NCBI GenBank assembly: GCA_022820665.1
Contig: JAJEFB010000039.1
Location: forward strand, 1-61,205
Reading direction: 5' to 3'
From: Anaerolineae bacterium
GTDB taxonomy: Bacteria; Chloroflexota; Anaerolineae; Aggregatilineales; Phototrophicaceae
DNA: 61,205 nt
Shown here: positions 1-9,961 of the stretch, one piece after another
How the letters are laid out: every line of letters begins with the position of its first letter
Position numbering within the stretch: the first letter of the stretch is position 1
Program-made: the position numbers and the translations under genes
Notes under the pieces: model-generated
The model's input: only the letters and a program-made list of their open reading frames with translations
Told to the model about the DNA's origin: nothing
Databases searched by the model: none

Positions 1-150
1 TATAAACAATGCTTGGATAGAAGTTTTACTTATTAATCTTCACCCCAATTCTCAATCGCCGCAATACACAACCCCACAAACATGCCCGCTCCACCCCTCC
101 TGGGGGGGGACGGGGCCGGGGTATGGGGGGTGTTTTTCAACAGAGTCCGA

Positions 151-195
151 TGAATCGCCCGACGAGTAGAAACTGAATGAGTATCGGGCGACTCA
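151..195. repeat. Imperfect inverted repeat
   Basis: Arms TGAATCGCCCGA (151-162) and TCGGGCGACTCA (184-195) are complementary at 11 of 12 positions around a 21-base loop. It could form an RNA or DNA hairpin and belongs to the repeat-rich leader left of the first gene. Confidence 0.6.
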
Positions 196-204
196 ACGCT
201 GCGC

Positions 205-300
205 GTAGACACCGCAGATCAGTCGCCCCTACCAGATTGTTCGTATTTTGGGTTAAGGATCTCATATCGAATACTGACTACGAAGTATTTCAACCGAAAA
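205..300 (-). repeat. Dispersed intergenic repeat, copy A
   Basis: Read on the minus strand this segment begins TCGGTTGAAATA (297-286), continues with a block close to GATCCTTAACCCA-AATACGA (about 260-240) and ends in GGTAGGGGCGACT (about 231-219). The same three blocks occur in the same order at 34086-34169, with shared sequence also at 60729-60790. Confidence 0.6.
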
Positions 301-334
301 AGATACACTACCACAAACTGTGACGAGGTGAACC

Positions 335-1240
335 GTGCTGGCAGGCATCTTTCAAATACTACATACGCCCTTTGACGACGATGGAACGATCGATTGGAGC
401 AGCTTTCAAAGGCAGATCGACTACTGTATGGCGGCTGGCGCCCACGGATTGGTCCTGCCGGCTTTGGCAAGCGAATTCTTCACCTTGAGCGACGCCGAGC
501 GCTTCCGCGTCGTCGAATTCGCGGCAAAATCGATTGACGGGCGGGCGCCGCTTGTAGTCGGCGTTCAAGGTCTGACGCTGTCGGCCGCGCGGGCATTCGC
601 CAGCCACGCCTGCGAAAATGGCGCTACCGCGCTGATGGCCATGCCACCATATTTGCGCAAAGCCTCCAAGTCTTACGTGAAAGACTACTATCGCGCGCTG
701 GCTCAATTCGATCGACCGCTCATAATTCAGAACGCGCCCGCCCCAATCGGCACGCCCTTGTCACCCGGCGAACTTGTCGAACTGCTGGCATCCGAGCCAA
801 ATATCGCCTACATCAAAGAAGAAACCATACCGATCTTGCAGCACATCAACCAGATACTGGAATTGGACACGGGGCATTGCGCGGGCGTCTTCGGCGGCGC
901 CAACGGCACATACCTGATAGACGAACTGAGGCGCGGCGCTTGCGGCAATATGCCAGCCGGCGGCGTGATGGATGTCCAGGTCAAGATCTATGATTTGTAT
1001 CAAGACTGCGAGCAAGAGAGGGCGGAAGAGATACAATTCCAGTTGCTGCCGCTCTTGAATTACGCAGCCGTCTACGGCATTTCTTTCCACAAATATGTCT
1101 TGTGGCGCCGGGGAGTCTTGCGCTCTCCATACGTCCGCGATCCACAAAAAATCAGCCTCAACGCCGATGACATCCGAACCGTAGAAAGCCTCTGGGATCG
1201 CATTGCCGAATTCGCGCTGAGCGATTACCCCTTCGTATGA
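335..1240 (+). CDS. Dihydrodipicolinate synthase / N-acetylneuraminate lyase family protein
   Basis: A 301-residue TIM-barrel protein of the DapA/NanA class I aldolase superfamily, close to the usual length. The Schiff-base lysine is at about K161 in the IAYIKEET segment. The family joins or cleaves 2-oxo acids such as pyruvate with aldehydes. Two usual features look altered: the YN-x-P tyrosine that shuttles protons is a glutamine (IIQNAP, about 132), and the GTTGE loop reads PALASE (42-47). It is therefore probably neither a true DapA nor NanA, and the substrate is unknown. It starts with GTG after a GAGGTG site and overlaps the following SDR gene by four bases, so the two are probably translated together in a sugar-acid or keto-acid pathway. 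Confidence 0.85.
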   Translation: MLAGIFQILHTPFDDDGTIDWSSFQRQIDYCMAAGAHGLVLPALASEFFTLSDAERFRVVEFAAKSIDGRAPLVVGVQGLTLSAARAFASHACENGATALMAMPPYLRKASKSYVKDYYRALAQFDRPLIIQNAPAPIGTPLSPGELVELLASEPNIAYIKEETIPILQHINQILELDTGHCAGVFGGANGTYLIDELRRGACGNMPAGGVMDVQVKIYDLYQDCEQERAEEIQFQLLPLLNYAAVYGISFHKYVLWRRGVLRSPYVRDPQKISLNADDIRTVESLWDRIAEFALSDYPFV

Positions 1241-2019
1241 AAATGAACGCGGATTTTCCCCTGAATGACAGAGTTGCTGTCGTAAGCGGCGCCGGGAGCG
1301 GCATCGGCGCTGGCACGGCAAAGGTGCTGGCGGCACAGGGCGCGCGCGTTGTCATCGCGGAACTTGATCCTGAAAGGGGGGCGCGCGTCGCCGCAGAGTT
1401 TCGAGCCGCAGGTTATGACGCTCGCTTCATCGCTTGCGATGTGCGCGAAGAAGACAGCATCAAGTCCATGGTTGACGCTGCGATCAGCCAGTACCAGAAG
1501 ATCGATATCCTGGTGAACAATGCCGGAATAACGCAGGTCCTCAATCTTGACATGATGTCCCCGGAAGAATGGGATCAACTGCAAAGCGTGAATCTACGGG
1601 GCATGTTCTTAATGACAAGAGCCTGTCTGACTCATCTGCGTCAAAGCGAGAACGCCGCCATCGTGAACATGTCGTCGGTCAATGCTTCGCTAACGGTGGG
1701 CGGTTTGAGCGCTTACGCAGCTTCAAAAGCGGGCATCGTCGGCTTCACCAAGAGCCTGGCGGCGGAACTTGCGCCGGGCATCCGCGTGAACGCCATCGCT
1801 CCCGGCGCTATATTGACAGATGCCTGGAGAGAGCGGGACAAGCTCGATCAAGTCTTGGCGCATCGGCTGAAATACATCCCGCTGGAGCGGATGGGCGCCC
1901 CGGAAGATATCGGCCAGGGCGTGGCATTTCTCGTCAGCGATTATGCCTCCTACATTACTGGAACCGTGCTGACGATCGACGGCGGCATGACCTCGCGGCT
2001 TTATGATGGCCAGATTTGA
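1237..2019 (+). CDS. SDR family NAD(P)-dependent oxidoreductase
   Basis: A 260-residue classical short-chain dehydrogenase with a Rossmann fold. The nucleotide-binding G-x3-G-x-G is at residues 18-24 (GAGSGIG), the CDV segment near 68-70, NNAG at 95-98, and the catalytic Ser146/147, Tyr160 and Lys164 in Y-x3-K. The C-terminus ends in the usual TGTVLTIDGG element. Such enzymes oxidise or reduce sugar or polyol hydroxyls. The ATG overlaps the stop codon of the upstream aldolase-like gene in ATGA, so it is likely the redox partner in the same pathway. The exact substrate cannot be read from sequence. The gene is convergent with the next sulfatase. Confidence 0.9.
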   Translation: MKMNADFPLNDRVAVVSGAGSGIGAGTAKVLAAQGARVVIAELDPERGARVAAEFRAAGYDARFIACDVREEDSIKSMVDAAISQYQKIDILVNNAGITQVLNLDMMSPEEWDQLQSVNLRGMFLMTRACLTHLRQSENAAIVNMSSVNASLTVGGLSAYAASKAGIVGFTKSLAAELAPGIRVNAIAPGAILTDAWRERDKLDQVLAHRLKYIPLERMGAPEDIGQGVAFLVSDYASYITGTVLTIDGGMTSRLYDGQI

Positions 2020-2028
2020 GTGCCGAGC

Positions 2029-3444
2029 TCAGTAAGCCCAGGTGCGCGCTAGCGGACGCTCCATTTGCAGCAGGCGTTCCAGCAATTGACGGCGGCAGCG
2101 CGCCAGCGCTGACTGATGCGCCGGCTCGTCGACAACATCAGCATATTCGCCCGGATCAGTTTCGATATGCCACAGACACTCTCTGCCGTCGCTGTGAATC
2201 AGATAGCGATAATGCCGATTCCGCAGACACTTCCAGCCATCGCCCTCGGTCAGCGCCGCTTGCTTGGGGACTTGCGCGCCGGTCATGATAAGATCTCCCA
2301 GGCTGGCGCCCTGCAAACTCGGCGGCGCTTGAATGCCAGCCAAGCTCAACAACGTCGGGACAATATCCACCGCTTCCACGATGCCGTCAACCCGCTGCCC
2401 GGGCTTGCCATTTGGCGCGCATACGATCAAAGGCACGCGGCTGACCGCATCGTCGGCCGGGTAGCCCTTGCCAAACTTGAGATGCGTCCCTAACCACTCT
2501 CCATGGTCCGATGTGAAAACGATAATCGTATTTTCCCGCTGACCGATCGCGTCAAGCGCTTCGAGGATCTTGCCGACGTAGTCGTCGACTTCGCTAATCA
2601 TGGCGTAATAACCCTGTTTGGCGCGACGCAGATGCGCGTCCGAAAAGCGTTGACCGGGCTCAACTGGCCGCTGTCTGTCGATATCTGGCGGAAACTCCGG
2701 TATTGACAAGCTCCCGGGATCGTAAAGATCGAGGTATTTCTGCGGGGTCATCCAGGGCGCGTGCGGGGAATAGAAACCAGCGATGCACAGAAACGGTTGA
2801 TTTCCCCCTTGCCGAATGTATTCGATGGTCTGCTCGGCGACAAAGGCGCTATGCGTCAGGCTGTCGTCGGTCGCGAAGGGAATGCCGCCCTCAAAGTCAA
2901 AACGCCCCTCTAGATCGCCACGGTGCGCGACTTTGTCATCAATTCCCATCGTCCGATACCAGATTCTTGTCGCCGGCGGGATGCCGGCGCTGATGGCGTC
3001 CATTGCTTCCGGCGCGCGCTGCCGCGCCCAGGCGCGATAGGCGTCTTCGTAGACGCCGGGCTCGTCCGAGATTTCCAAATGGTCAAAGCCATAATCCGGA
3101 TGCGGCAAACGGTGATCGCGGTTGGCGTGCGGCAGAAAGTGCAACTTGCCGATATTGGCGCTGCGATAACCGTAAGTTTTCAAAATGCGCGGCAGCGTCA
3201 GCAGGTCTTGCGGCGCCGGAACACCCATATGCGTGATGCCGAGGCTGGAGGGATAGCAGCCCGACAACATGCTTATGCGGCTGGGCATACAGACCGGATT
3301 CTGCACGAAATGATGGGTGAAGGTCACGCCGGAAGCAGCCAGCGCGTCGAGATTCGGCGTCAGTATCTCGGAATTGCCGTTGACGCCCAAGGCATCCCAG
3401 CGCTGCTGGTCCGTGTACAAAATGAGGATATTCGGTCGTCGCAT
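2029..3444 (-). CDS. Sulfatase (type I, formylglycine-dependent)
   Basis: A 471-residue alkaline-phosphatase-superfamily sulfatase that hydrolyses sulfate esters. The N-terminal metal site is in ILYTDQQRWD (about residue 12), and the catalytic cysteine to be converted to formylglycine is C52 in CMPSR, matching C-x-P-S-R. A second metal site is in the TSDHGEW segment. No signal peptide is evident, so the enzyme may act in the cytoplasm on imported sulfated sugars. Maturation needs a formylglycine-generating enzyme, which is not in the window. The stop codon lies ten bases from the SDR stop, a convergent arrangement. The sulfated substrate is unknown. Confidence 0.93.
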   Translation of the reverse strand: MRRPNILILYTDQQRWDALGVNGNSEILTPNLDALAASGVTFTHHFVQNPVCMPSRISMLSGCYPSSLGITHMGVPAPQDLLTLPRILKTYGYRSANIGKLHFLPHANRDHRLPHPDYGFDHLEISDEPGVYEDAYRAWARQRAPEAMDAISAGIPPATRIWYRTMGIDDKVAHRGDLEGRFDFEGGIPFATDDSLTHSAFVAEQTIEYIRQGGNQPFLCIAGFYSPHAPWMTPQKYLDLYDPGSLSIPEFPPDIDRQRPVEPGQRFSDAHLRRAKQGYYAMISEVDDYVGKILEALDAIGQRENTIIVFTSDHGEWLGTHLKFGKGYPADDAVSRVPLIVCAPNGKPGQRVDGIVEAVDIVPTLLSLAGIQAPPSLQGASLGDLIMTGAQVPKQAALTEGDGWKCLRNRHYRYLIHSDGRECLWHIETDPGEYADVVDEPAHQSALARCRRQLLERLLQMERPLARTWAY

Positions 3445-3653
3445 AGGCGCGCTTCTCGTCTGCCGCGAGCGACGCGATTTTATCGCGTATATGTTGGAAA
3501 AGCGAAAGTCCTCCCGTGAATCCTGTTAAGCATGTATTACAAATATGATATAAATAATATAGCGGCGACAATAGATCAACGGAAACAGGATTCTGTCGGC
3601 GCTGTGGATTCTCGCTCTGCCTAATGAATAGTTAGAAAACAGGACAAATCATT
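3445..3653. promoter_or_regulatory. Divergent intergenic region between sulfatase and glgP
   Basis: This 209-base gap must hold promoters for both divergent genes. It has a strikingly AT-rich patch around 3536-3562, including GATATAAATAATATAG, a plausible -10 region for glgP. I could not assign a clear -35. AGGACAAATCATT precedes the GTG start of glgP. Confidence 0.35.
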
Positions 3654-6128
3654 GTGATTGCGAATTTCGATAACATTACGCCGGTTGAACTCACGCAAGA
3701 GGCTTTCGCGCAGGCTTTTGCCGACAATCTCTATTACACGAGCGGGCAAGCCATTTACACAGCCACGCGTCACGATCTGTATATGGCTTTGTCGCATACC
3801 GTGCGCGACTACATGATGTTCAACTGGCAACAGAATGTCGACGCCTACTTCCGGCAGAATCCCAAGTTCGTCTATTACCTGTCTGCGGAATACTTGATAG
3901 GTCAACAACTGGAGAAGAATCTGCTCTACACAGGCGCCTACGGTTTCGCCCGCGAGACCATGCGTCAGCATGACATTGACCTGGCGGACTTGATCCGACT
4001 GGATATCGAGCCGGGCTTGGGCAACGGAGGCTTGGGACGGTTGTCGGCTTGTTTCATGGATTCGCTGGCGACGCTCAATATACCAGCCGTTGGCTACGGC
4101 ATTCGTTATGAATATGGCATTTTCCGGCAAAGCTTCCGCGACGGCTGGCAGATCGAGAGCCCGGATGAATGGCTCTACTACGGCAATCCCTGGGAGTTCC
4201 CGCAGCCGGACGATATGGTCGAAGTAGGTTTTGGCGGCTCTACCGAGAGCTACCACGACAGCGAAGGGAACTACTGTGTACGCTGGATCCCGGCGCAGAC
4301 CATTATGGGGCAACCGTATCATACGCTGGTCCCGGGTTACCGGACCAAGACCGTCAATATGTTGCGGCTCTGGGGCGCCCGCGCCACGCGCGAATTCGAT
4401 CTCCAGCTATTTGACGTCGGCGACTACAGTCGCGCGGTGGAACAAAAGACCAGTTCTGAAAATGTTACAAAAGTGCTTTACCCCAACGACAATACGCCGC
4501 AAGGCAAAGAACTGCGACTCAAACAGCAGTATTTCTTCGTTGCCTGTTCGCTGAACAACATCATCAAACGATTTATGATCAAGAACGCGGAGTGGGAGGA
4601 ACTGCCGGCAGTGGCGGTCATCCATCTCAACGATTCGCATCCGGTGATCGCCATCGCCGAATTGATGCGGCTTCTGGTCGACCTCTACAAATTGCCTTGG
4701 GAACGCGCCTGGGATATCACGACCCGCACCTTTGCGGCCACACAGCATACGCTCCTGCCCGAGGCGCTCGAGAAATGGCCCGTATGGCTCCTGGAGCGCG
4801 TTTTGCCTCGTCATCTGGAGATCATCTACGAGATCAACCATCGCTTCCTCGACGGCGTGCGCATGACCTACCCCAACGACCCGGAGCGAGTAAGTCGCCT
4901 GTCCATCATCGAAGAAGGTCCGGAGAAGCAGGTGCGAATGGCAAACCTGGCTTGCGTCGGCAGCTATTCGATCAACGGCGTTGCCGAGCTACAGTCTGAA
5001 CTTTTGCGGACGAAAGTGTTCCCCGACTTTGCGGAAATGACGCCGGAAAAATTCGGCAACAAAACCAACGGCGTCACGCCGCGTCGCTTTATCCAGTTGG
5101 CGAATCCCATTTTGGCGGATCTCATCACGGAAAAGATCGGCGCTGGCTGGCTGAGCAACCTGGAAGAATTGCGCGGTTTGGAAGCGTTTGTCGACGATCC
5201 AGCTTTTCGGCAAGCCTGGCGCGCGATGAAAACGGCGAACAAAGTGCAGTTGGCGGACTATATCGAAAGCGTCCTCGGCTTGAGCGTCAATACGGAGTCC
5301 ATGTTTGACGTCATGGTGAAGCGTTTGCACGAATACAAGAGACAGTTGCTAAAGACCTTGCACATTGTACATCTGTATCAAAAGCTGAAGACCGATAGCT
5401 CGACGGCGCTTGATCCAGTTACCTTTGTATTTGGCGCCAAGGCGGCGCCGGGATACTACATGGCAAAGTTGATCATCAAACTGATCAACTCGGTGGCGGA
5501 AGTTGTCAACCGTGACCCGGTTTCCGCAGAGCTTTTGCGCGTTGTCTTCGTCCCGAACTTCAACGTCACCACGGGGCAGCTTATCTACCCGGCGGCGGAT
5601 ATCTCTGAACAGATTTCGCTGGCGGGCAAAGAAGCCTCGGGCACGGGCAATATGAAGTTCGCGCTCAACGGCGCATTAACCATCGGCACGCTGGATGGAG
5701 CGAATATCGAGATACGAGATCGCGTCGGCGCGGAGAATTTCTTCCTCTTTGGCTTGACAACGGAAGAGGTTTACGCGGCCAAAGAAGGCGGCTATCACCC
5801 CTGGCATTACTATGAAAGAAACGACGAATTGCGCATGGCAATTGACTGGATTGCCAACGGACAGTTTTCCGGGGGCGACACACAACTCTTTCGACCCATC
5901 GTTGATTCGCTGCTTCATCACGATGAATATATGCTTTGCGCCGATTTCGCCGCTTACCTGAAATGCCAGAAGGCGGCGATGGAGGCTTTTGCCGACCGCG
6001 AGAGCTGGACGACAATGTCGATTTTGAACGCCGCGCGTTCGGGATTCTTCTCTTCCGACCGAACAATTGCCGAGTACAATCGCGATATCTGGCGGGCCTC
6101 GGAACTTGACCTGGGAGACCGCGATTGA
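3654..6128 (+). CDS. glgP: Glycogen / alpha-glucan phosphorylase
   Basis: An 824-residue GT35 phosphorylase, the usual full length. It uses phosphate to release glucose-1-phosphate from alpha-1,4-glucan ends, with pyridoxal phosphate as cofactor. The PLP lysine is K668 in the [14 protein letters not shown] block. The N-terminal [10 protein letters not shown] and GNGGLGRL segments (residues 80-130) are also diagnostic. The start is a GTG preceded by AGGA. It stands alone: no branching enzyme, synthase or debranching enzyme is adjacent, and its neighbours on both sides run in the opposite direction. It is a cytoplasmic enzyme of storage-glucan or maltodextrin use. Confidence 0.97.
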   Translation: MIANFDNITPVELTQEAFAQAFADNLYYTSGQAIYTATRHDLYMALSHTVRDYMMFNWQQNVDAYFRQNPKFVYYLSAEYLIGQQLEKNLLYTGAYGFARETMRQHDIDLADLIRLDIEPGLGNGGLGRLSACFMDSLATLNIPAVGYGIRYEYGIFRQSFRDGWQIESPDEWLYYGNPWEFPQPDDMVEVGFGGSTESYHDSEGNYCVRWIPAQTIMGQPYHTLVPGYRTKTVNMLRLWGARATREFDLQLFDVGDYSRAVEQKTSSENVTKVLYPNDNTPQGKELRLKQQYFFVACSLNNIIKRFMIKNAEWEELPAVAVIHLNDSHPVIAIAELMRLLVDLYKLPWERAWDITTRTFAATQHTLLPEALEKWPVWLLERVLPRHLEIIYEINHRFLDGVRMTYPNDPERVSRLSIIEEGPEKQVRMANLACVGSYSINGVAELQSELLRTKVFPDFAEMTPEKFGNKTNGVTPRRFIQLANPILADLITEKIGAGWLSNLEELRGLEAFVDDPAFRQAWRAMKTANKVQLADYIESVLGLSVNTESMFDVMVKRLHEYKRQLLKTLHIVHLYQKLKTDSSTALDPVTFVFGAKAAPGYYMAKLIIKLINSVAEVVNRDPVSAELLRVVFVPNFNVTTGQLIYPAADISEQISLAGKEASGTGNMKFALNGALTIGTLDGANIEIRDRVGAENFFLFGLTTEEVYAAKEGGYHPWHYYERNDELRMAIDWIANGQFSGGDTQLFRPIVDSLLHHDEYMLCADFAAYLKCQKAAMEAFADRESWTTMSILNAARSGFFSSDRTIAEYNRDIWRASELDLGDRD

Positions 6129-6164
6129 GTCGGGGACCTGGCAAACAGGCGCGGGCCGCAATTA

Positions 6165-7226
6165 TCAGACCATGCCTGACAGCGGAAAGGGCTGCGATTG
6201 CAGGGCGATTCGTCGCCCCCCCGCGTTGGACGCGACCGCCGCGGACATGATCTCCGTCACATGGCGCGCCGCCCACAGATTCGATAATTCAGGCTGAGTT
6301 CCCGATGCGATGCACTGCAGCCATTCCACATGTTGATTGGGTACCCCGGGCGCCGGCAAGGTCTCTATAATTGGCGCAGCCCACTCTCGGTCAGCCGAGC
6401 CGGGACGTATGTATTGGAGCGTATCACCGTCCTGTATCAACTTTCCAGTTGTGCCATGCACGCGCAAGAATGACGATCTTGCCGGATCGCACCAGCCGGT
6501 TTCCGCAGTGCCCATGGCGCCGTTCTCGAAGTCCATGATGAGCGTGGCGGTGTCCTCCAGGGCGGTTGGTTTATTGACCGTCGTCATGCGCGCCGTCACC
6601 GCGGTTACTTTACCAAGCAAAGCGACCAAAGTTGCGATCGCGTAAACGCCCATGTCGATGAGGGCGCCGCCGCCGGCCGTATCCGCGTCGAAAAACCAGA
6701 AGTCGTTCTCGGCGCGCGGCTCTTCAAAGGCATCCGCCACTTCCGCGTAATAGACCTCGGGACCGCCATGGCTGTGACGCGCCAGCGCGCCTGATACAAG
6801 CCCGATCGTTCCGGCGGCGATTTGCCGTCGCATCTCGTAGACGACCTCGCCAAAGGAGGGCCGGCAATAGACAATCTGCTCAGGGCGAGCCCCGCTGGCG
6901 GCGACGAGTTGATCGGCCTCTTCCATCGTTGTGCAGAGCGGCTTCTGCATGAAAAGATGCAAACCGCGCTCAAGGACCGCCAACCCAGCCTCGGCGTGCA
7001 GCGGATGCGGCAGCGCCACGATGACCGCGTCCAAGTTCTCGTCGTTGAGCAAGTCCTGCCAATGAGTCGAATAGCGCGGAACCGAAAAGCGATCACAGAG
7101 CAGTCGCAAGCGCCGTTCCGTGCGTCCGCAGATGTGCGTCACTCGCATGCCTTCAATCGCGGCGATTTCCGGCAGATGGCTTAGCGCGGCTATGCCACCC
7201 GCGCCAAGGATACCGACCCTAATCAT
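6165..7226 (-). CDS. Gfo/Idh/MocA family NAD(P)-dependent oxidoreductase
   Basis: A 353-residue protein with an N-terminal Rossmann domain (GILGAGGIAALSH, residues 5-17) and a C-terminal GFO_IDH_MocA beta-sheet domain. The family's E-K-P motif appears as QKP near residue 95, keeping the lysine. A DMGVYAIATL segment lies where these enzymes place catalytic residues. They oxidise inositols, sugars or keto-sugars. The gene overlaps the upstream isomerase-like gene by eight bases, a tight two-gene unit typical of sugar or inositol degradation. The substrate is not predictable from sequence alone. Confidence 0.9.
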   Translation of the reverse strand: MIRVGILGAGGIAALSHLPEIAAIEGMRVTHICGRTERRLRLLCDRFSVPRYSTHWQDLLNDENLDAVIVALPHPLHAEAGLAVLERGLHLFMQKPLCTTMEEADQLVAASGARPEQIVYCRPSFGEVVYEMRRQIAAGTIGLVSGALARHSHGGPEVYYAEVADAFEEPRAENDFWFFDADTAGGGALIDMGVYAIATLVALLGKVTAVTARMTTVNKPTALEDTATLIMDFENGAMGTAETGWCDPARSSFLRVHGTTGKLIQDGDTLQYIRPGSADREWAAPIIETLPAPGVPNQHVEWLQCIASGTQPELSNLWAARHVTEIMSAAVASNAGGRRIALQSQPFPLSGMV

Positions 7227-8061
7227 CGAGATAGCGCCTCAAGAACTGGTAGCTGCGGCCTATGGAACCGACCATATCTTCGTTGCCGGTTTCGTCTTCA
7301 ATCGCCAGGACGCCGTCATAGCCGACCTCTCTGAGCGCCCCTATGTAAGCATCCCAGGGCACCAGACCCTCGCCGCAGGTCGCTTGCATCGTCTCGGGAT
7401 TCCAGTCTTTGGCATGGGTGTGAATGATCTTGTCGCCCAGGATATGAACGCCTTGAACAGTTCCCGCCTCCGTACCGAAGCGCAAGAGATTGCAAGGGTC
7501 ATAATTCACCCGCAGCCAGGGATTGCCGATCTCGTCGATGAAGTCGCTGAGCGCTTGCGGTGATTCTTGCCCGGTCTCGAGGGCGAAGTAGACACCGACC
7601 TTCGCGCTATGTTCCGCGATCTCGCCGACCGAGCGCAGCAAGGTCTGATACGCGGGATCGGACCTGTCTTCGGGCAGCAAGCCCGCGTGCGTGGTAATGA
7701 TATTCCCACCCAGCTCCGCCGTGGTGTCCAGGGCTTCCTTGGTTTTGTCGATCCGCCACTGCAAACCGGCTTCTTCTTCCAAGCCGCCATAAGTCGTCGC
7801 GCCTTGCATCTGCGCGCAAAAGGCGCTAAATGACAAGCCTAGCGACTCGGCAATCTTGACGATCTCGCGGCGGTCCGCCGCGCTGCCGACTTCGGGGTCC
7901 AAAATGCAGGGACGGTATTCCACGTTGACGATCCAGGGCTGCACCGATGTACAGCCGGTATCGGCGGCGATCTCCATTTGCCGCGCCAGCGCATCAACGT
8001 CGGGCGTCGCGCCCAGGGTCCAAAGGGCGCATCCGATTGAAAAACTGCTCATGCCTCTCAC
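7219..8061 (-). CDS. Sugar phosphate isomerase/epimerase family protein (AP endonuclease 2-like TIM barrel)
   Basis: A 280-residue TIM-barrel protein of the xylose-isomerase-like / IolE-IolH group. Metal ligands typical of the fold are visible in THAGLLP, ALETGQE, VNYDPCN, IHTHAKD and AIEDETG. Related proteins isomerise or epimerise sugars or act on keto-inositols. It is followed directly, with an eight-base overlap, by the Gfo/Idh/MocA dehydrogenase, so the two probably catalyse successive steps. The ATG at 8061 is preceded by a usable AAGGTGAGAGG-like site. The assignment to a fold is firm; the reaction is not known. Confidence 0.88.
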   Translation of the reverse strand: MRGMSSFSIGCALWTLGATPDVDALARQMEIAADTGCTSVQPWIVNVEYRPCILDPEVGSAADRREIVKIAESLGLSFSAFCAQMQGATTYGGLEEEAGLQWRIDKTKEALDTTAELGGNIITTHAGLLPEDRSDPAYQTLLRSVGEIAEHSAKVGVYFALETGQESPQALSDFIDEIGNPWLRVNYDPCNLLRFGTEAGTVQGVHILGDKIIHTHAKDWNPETMQATCGEGLVPWDAYIGALREVGYDGVLAIEDETGNEDMVGSIGRSYQFLRRYLDD

Positions 8062-8140
8062 CTTTAGCTAAATTGAGGATTCCAGATTCCTATGATAACA
8101 AAGCTCGCAAAGTCTGGCATTGTTGCGCTATTTGAACAGC

Positions 8141-9961
8141 CTATGAACTCAACAAGTACTTCGTGAACCATTCGACTATCGCGCTCGCAGACTTTATTCG
8201 ATTCCGCTCGATGCGGAATCCGTGTCCCTCGTCGGGAAACAGAATATACTCAACAGGTACATTGCGCGCGCGCAATGCTTCTACCACTTGTTCCGCTTCG
8301 TAAACCGGCACGTTGGTATCGTTAGCGCCGTGCAGTACCAGCGTGGGGGCGGCAACGCGACCCAGCTTGTGAATCGGGGACAAGGCATCCAGCAACTCAC
8401 CTTCTGTATCCGGATCGCCATATTCGATCTTGGAGATGCTCGCCATCCAGGGTTCTGTCCGTTCAAAAAAAGTCTTGAAATTGACGACGCCGTACAGGTT
8501 CACGCCAGCGGCAAATAATTCGGGAAACGCCGCCAAGCCAGCCATGGTCATGTAACCGCCGTAAGAGCCGCCCATGATGCCCAGTTTACCCGCTGCCGCG
8601 ATGCCGACGCCGATCAAATGCTCTACGCTCGAAGCGATATCTTGAATCGCGTCGAAGCGCAGCGCGCCGTTATCCAGATTGACGAAACGTTTGCCGAATC
8701 CAGAGGACCCGCGCACGTTGGGCGCGAATACGGCGATTCCTTTGGACAGCAAAGCTTGATAGTCATAACGGAAGCGCGGCTGTTCCTGGCTCTCGGGCCC
8801 GCCATGAAAGCTGAAGACTGTGGGGAATGGCGCATCATCGTCGGGTGGCGTGTACAACCATCCTGTTAAAGGGAGCCCGTCATGCGCCGAATATCGCAGC
8901 AAGCGCGCAGGACCCAGGCGCTCAAGTTGAAAGCCTATGCGAGGGCTGCGCGTCAGTTGCCGCAATGCCAAGGCGCCGATGTCCAGCACCCAAATGTCTT
9001 GCGGCAGCTGCGATCCGCTGAGGCACATTGCCAGCCGGGAGCCGTCGGATGAAAAGCGTAAGTCCTCGACGATCTCGCCCGGCAATTCAATATCGCCTAG
9101 CTTGTTCCCAGTCGACAAGTTGATCAGTTCCAATTCATGCTGGCCGGCGATATTCCAAACGAGCGCCGCCGATTTGTCGCTCGGGCTGATCGCGAATTCG
9201 ACCAGTTCCGCATCGTTACGCGCTTGCAGAACGCGCCATTGTTCTTCTTCACCCAGGGACAGGCGACAGAGACACCCCAAGTCCCGATCCCGGTTGGAAA
9301 TGAGATATACGTGGCGCTCGTCAGCGGAGAAGCGCGGGTTTTCGAAACTTGCGGGCGGATCATGAGGCGTCAGCAACCGTTCCCGATTCTCAAGCAGATT
9401 TATCAGATGAACATTATTGTCACCGCGATAGACGATACGCTTGAGGAGCGCTCGGCCACCGTCGGCGGTCACGTCCTCGATTACGCCGGTCCCAGCGTTC
9501 TTCGCCAGTTTTTCAATGGCTCCGCTCTCGACGCAAATTCGGAAACTATCCATCGAGTCGCTCTGATCCATGTTCGACGAGAAGAGCACAAAACAGCCGT
9601 CTTTCGTCCAGCCATTGAGCCAATTGTTGGTCGATTGGCTTTTTGTCAGTCGGCGGCGGTGGCTCCCGTCGGGCCGTACGAGGTCGATTTGCGCATTCAT
9701 GCCGCCGCCAGGCGCCGATTCAACCGCCAGCCAGTCTCCATCCGGCGACCACAATACAGCGCTGACTTGTTCATCAAAGGCGGTTACTGCTTCGGGGAAG
9801 CCCCCCGACAGGGCGATTCGCCATACCTGAGGGCTGCCTGTCAAGTCACTGACAAAGGCTAATTCCCGCCCATCCGGAGAGAAGCTCGGCGACCAGCACC
9901 TGCCCACCTTCGCCATCAGAATGATTGATTCATCGACCGCCCATTTGTTTTCAGCACTCAT
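8141..9961 (-). CDS. S9 family peptidase (prolyl oligopeptidase / acylaminoacyl-peptidase type)
   Basis: A 606-residue protein with an N-terminal WD40-like beta-propeller (about residues 20-330) that gates substrates by size and a C-terminal alpha/beta-hydrolase domain. The catalytic triad reads Ser466 in GGSYGGYM, Asp548 in GANDTNVP and His580 in DEGHGF. The family cleaves short peptides in the cytoplasm. The start overlaps the stop of the upstream spermidine-synthase-like gene by four bases (ATGA). That places it in the operon of the oligopeptide-type ABC importer, which fits a role in degrading imported peptides. No signal peptide is seen. Confidence 0.93.
   Translation of the reverse strand: MSAENKWAVDESIILMAKVGRCWSPSFSPDGRELAFVSDLTGSPQVWRIALSGGFPEAVTAFDEQVSAVLWSPDGDWLAVESAPGGGMNAQIDLVRPDGSHRRRLTKSQSTNNWLNGWTKDGCFVLFSSNMDQSDSMDSFRICVESGAIEKLAKNAGTGVIEDVTADGGRALLKRIVYRGDNNVHLINLLENRERLLTPHDPPASFENPRFSADERHVYLISNRDRDLGCLCRLSLGEEEQWRVLQARNDAELVEFAISPSDKSAALVWNIAGQHELELINLSTGNKLGDIELPGEIVEDLRFSSDGSRLAMCLSGSQLPQDIWVLDIGALALRQLTRSPRIGFQLERLGPARLLRYSAHDGLPLTGWLYTPPDDDAPFPTVFSFHGGPESQEQPRFRYDYQALLSKGIAVFAPNVRGSSGFGKRFVNLDNGALRFDAIQDIASSVEHLIGVGIAAAGKLGIMGGSYGGYMTMAGLAAFPELFAAGVNLYGVVNFKTFFERTEPWMASISKIEYGDPDTEGELLDALSPIHKLGRVAAPTLVLHGANDTNVPVYEAEQVVEALRARNVPVEYILFPDEGHGFRIERNRIKSASAIVEWFTKYLLSS

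Larger units (their letters stand above)
1..334. other. Gene-free stretch with dispersed repeats
   Basis: I see no credible gene here. It holds a G-rich segment (G8 near 106-113), a 45-bp inverted repeat (151-195) and a reverse-oriented copy of the dispersed repeat also found near 34.1 kb and 60.7 kb. The ribosome binding site of the first gene (GAGGTG, about 325-330) is at its right edge. Confidence 0.7.
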
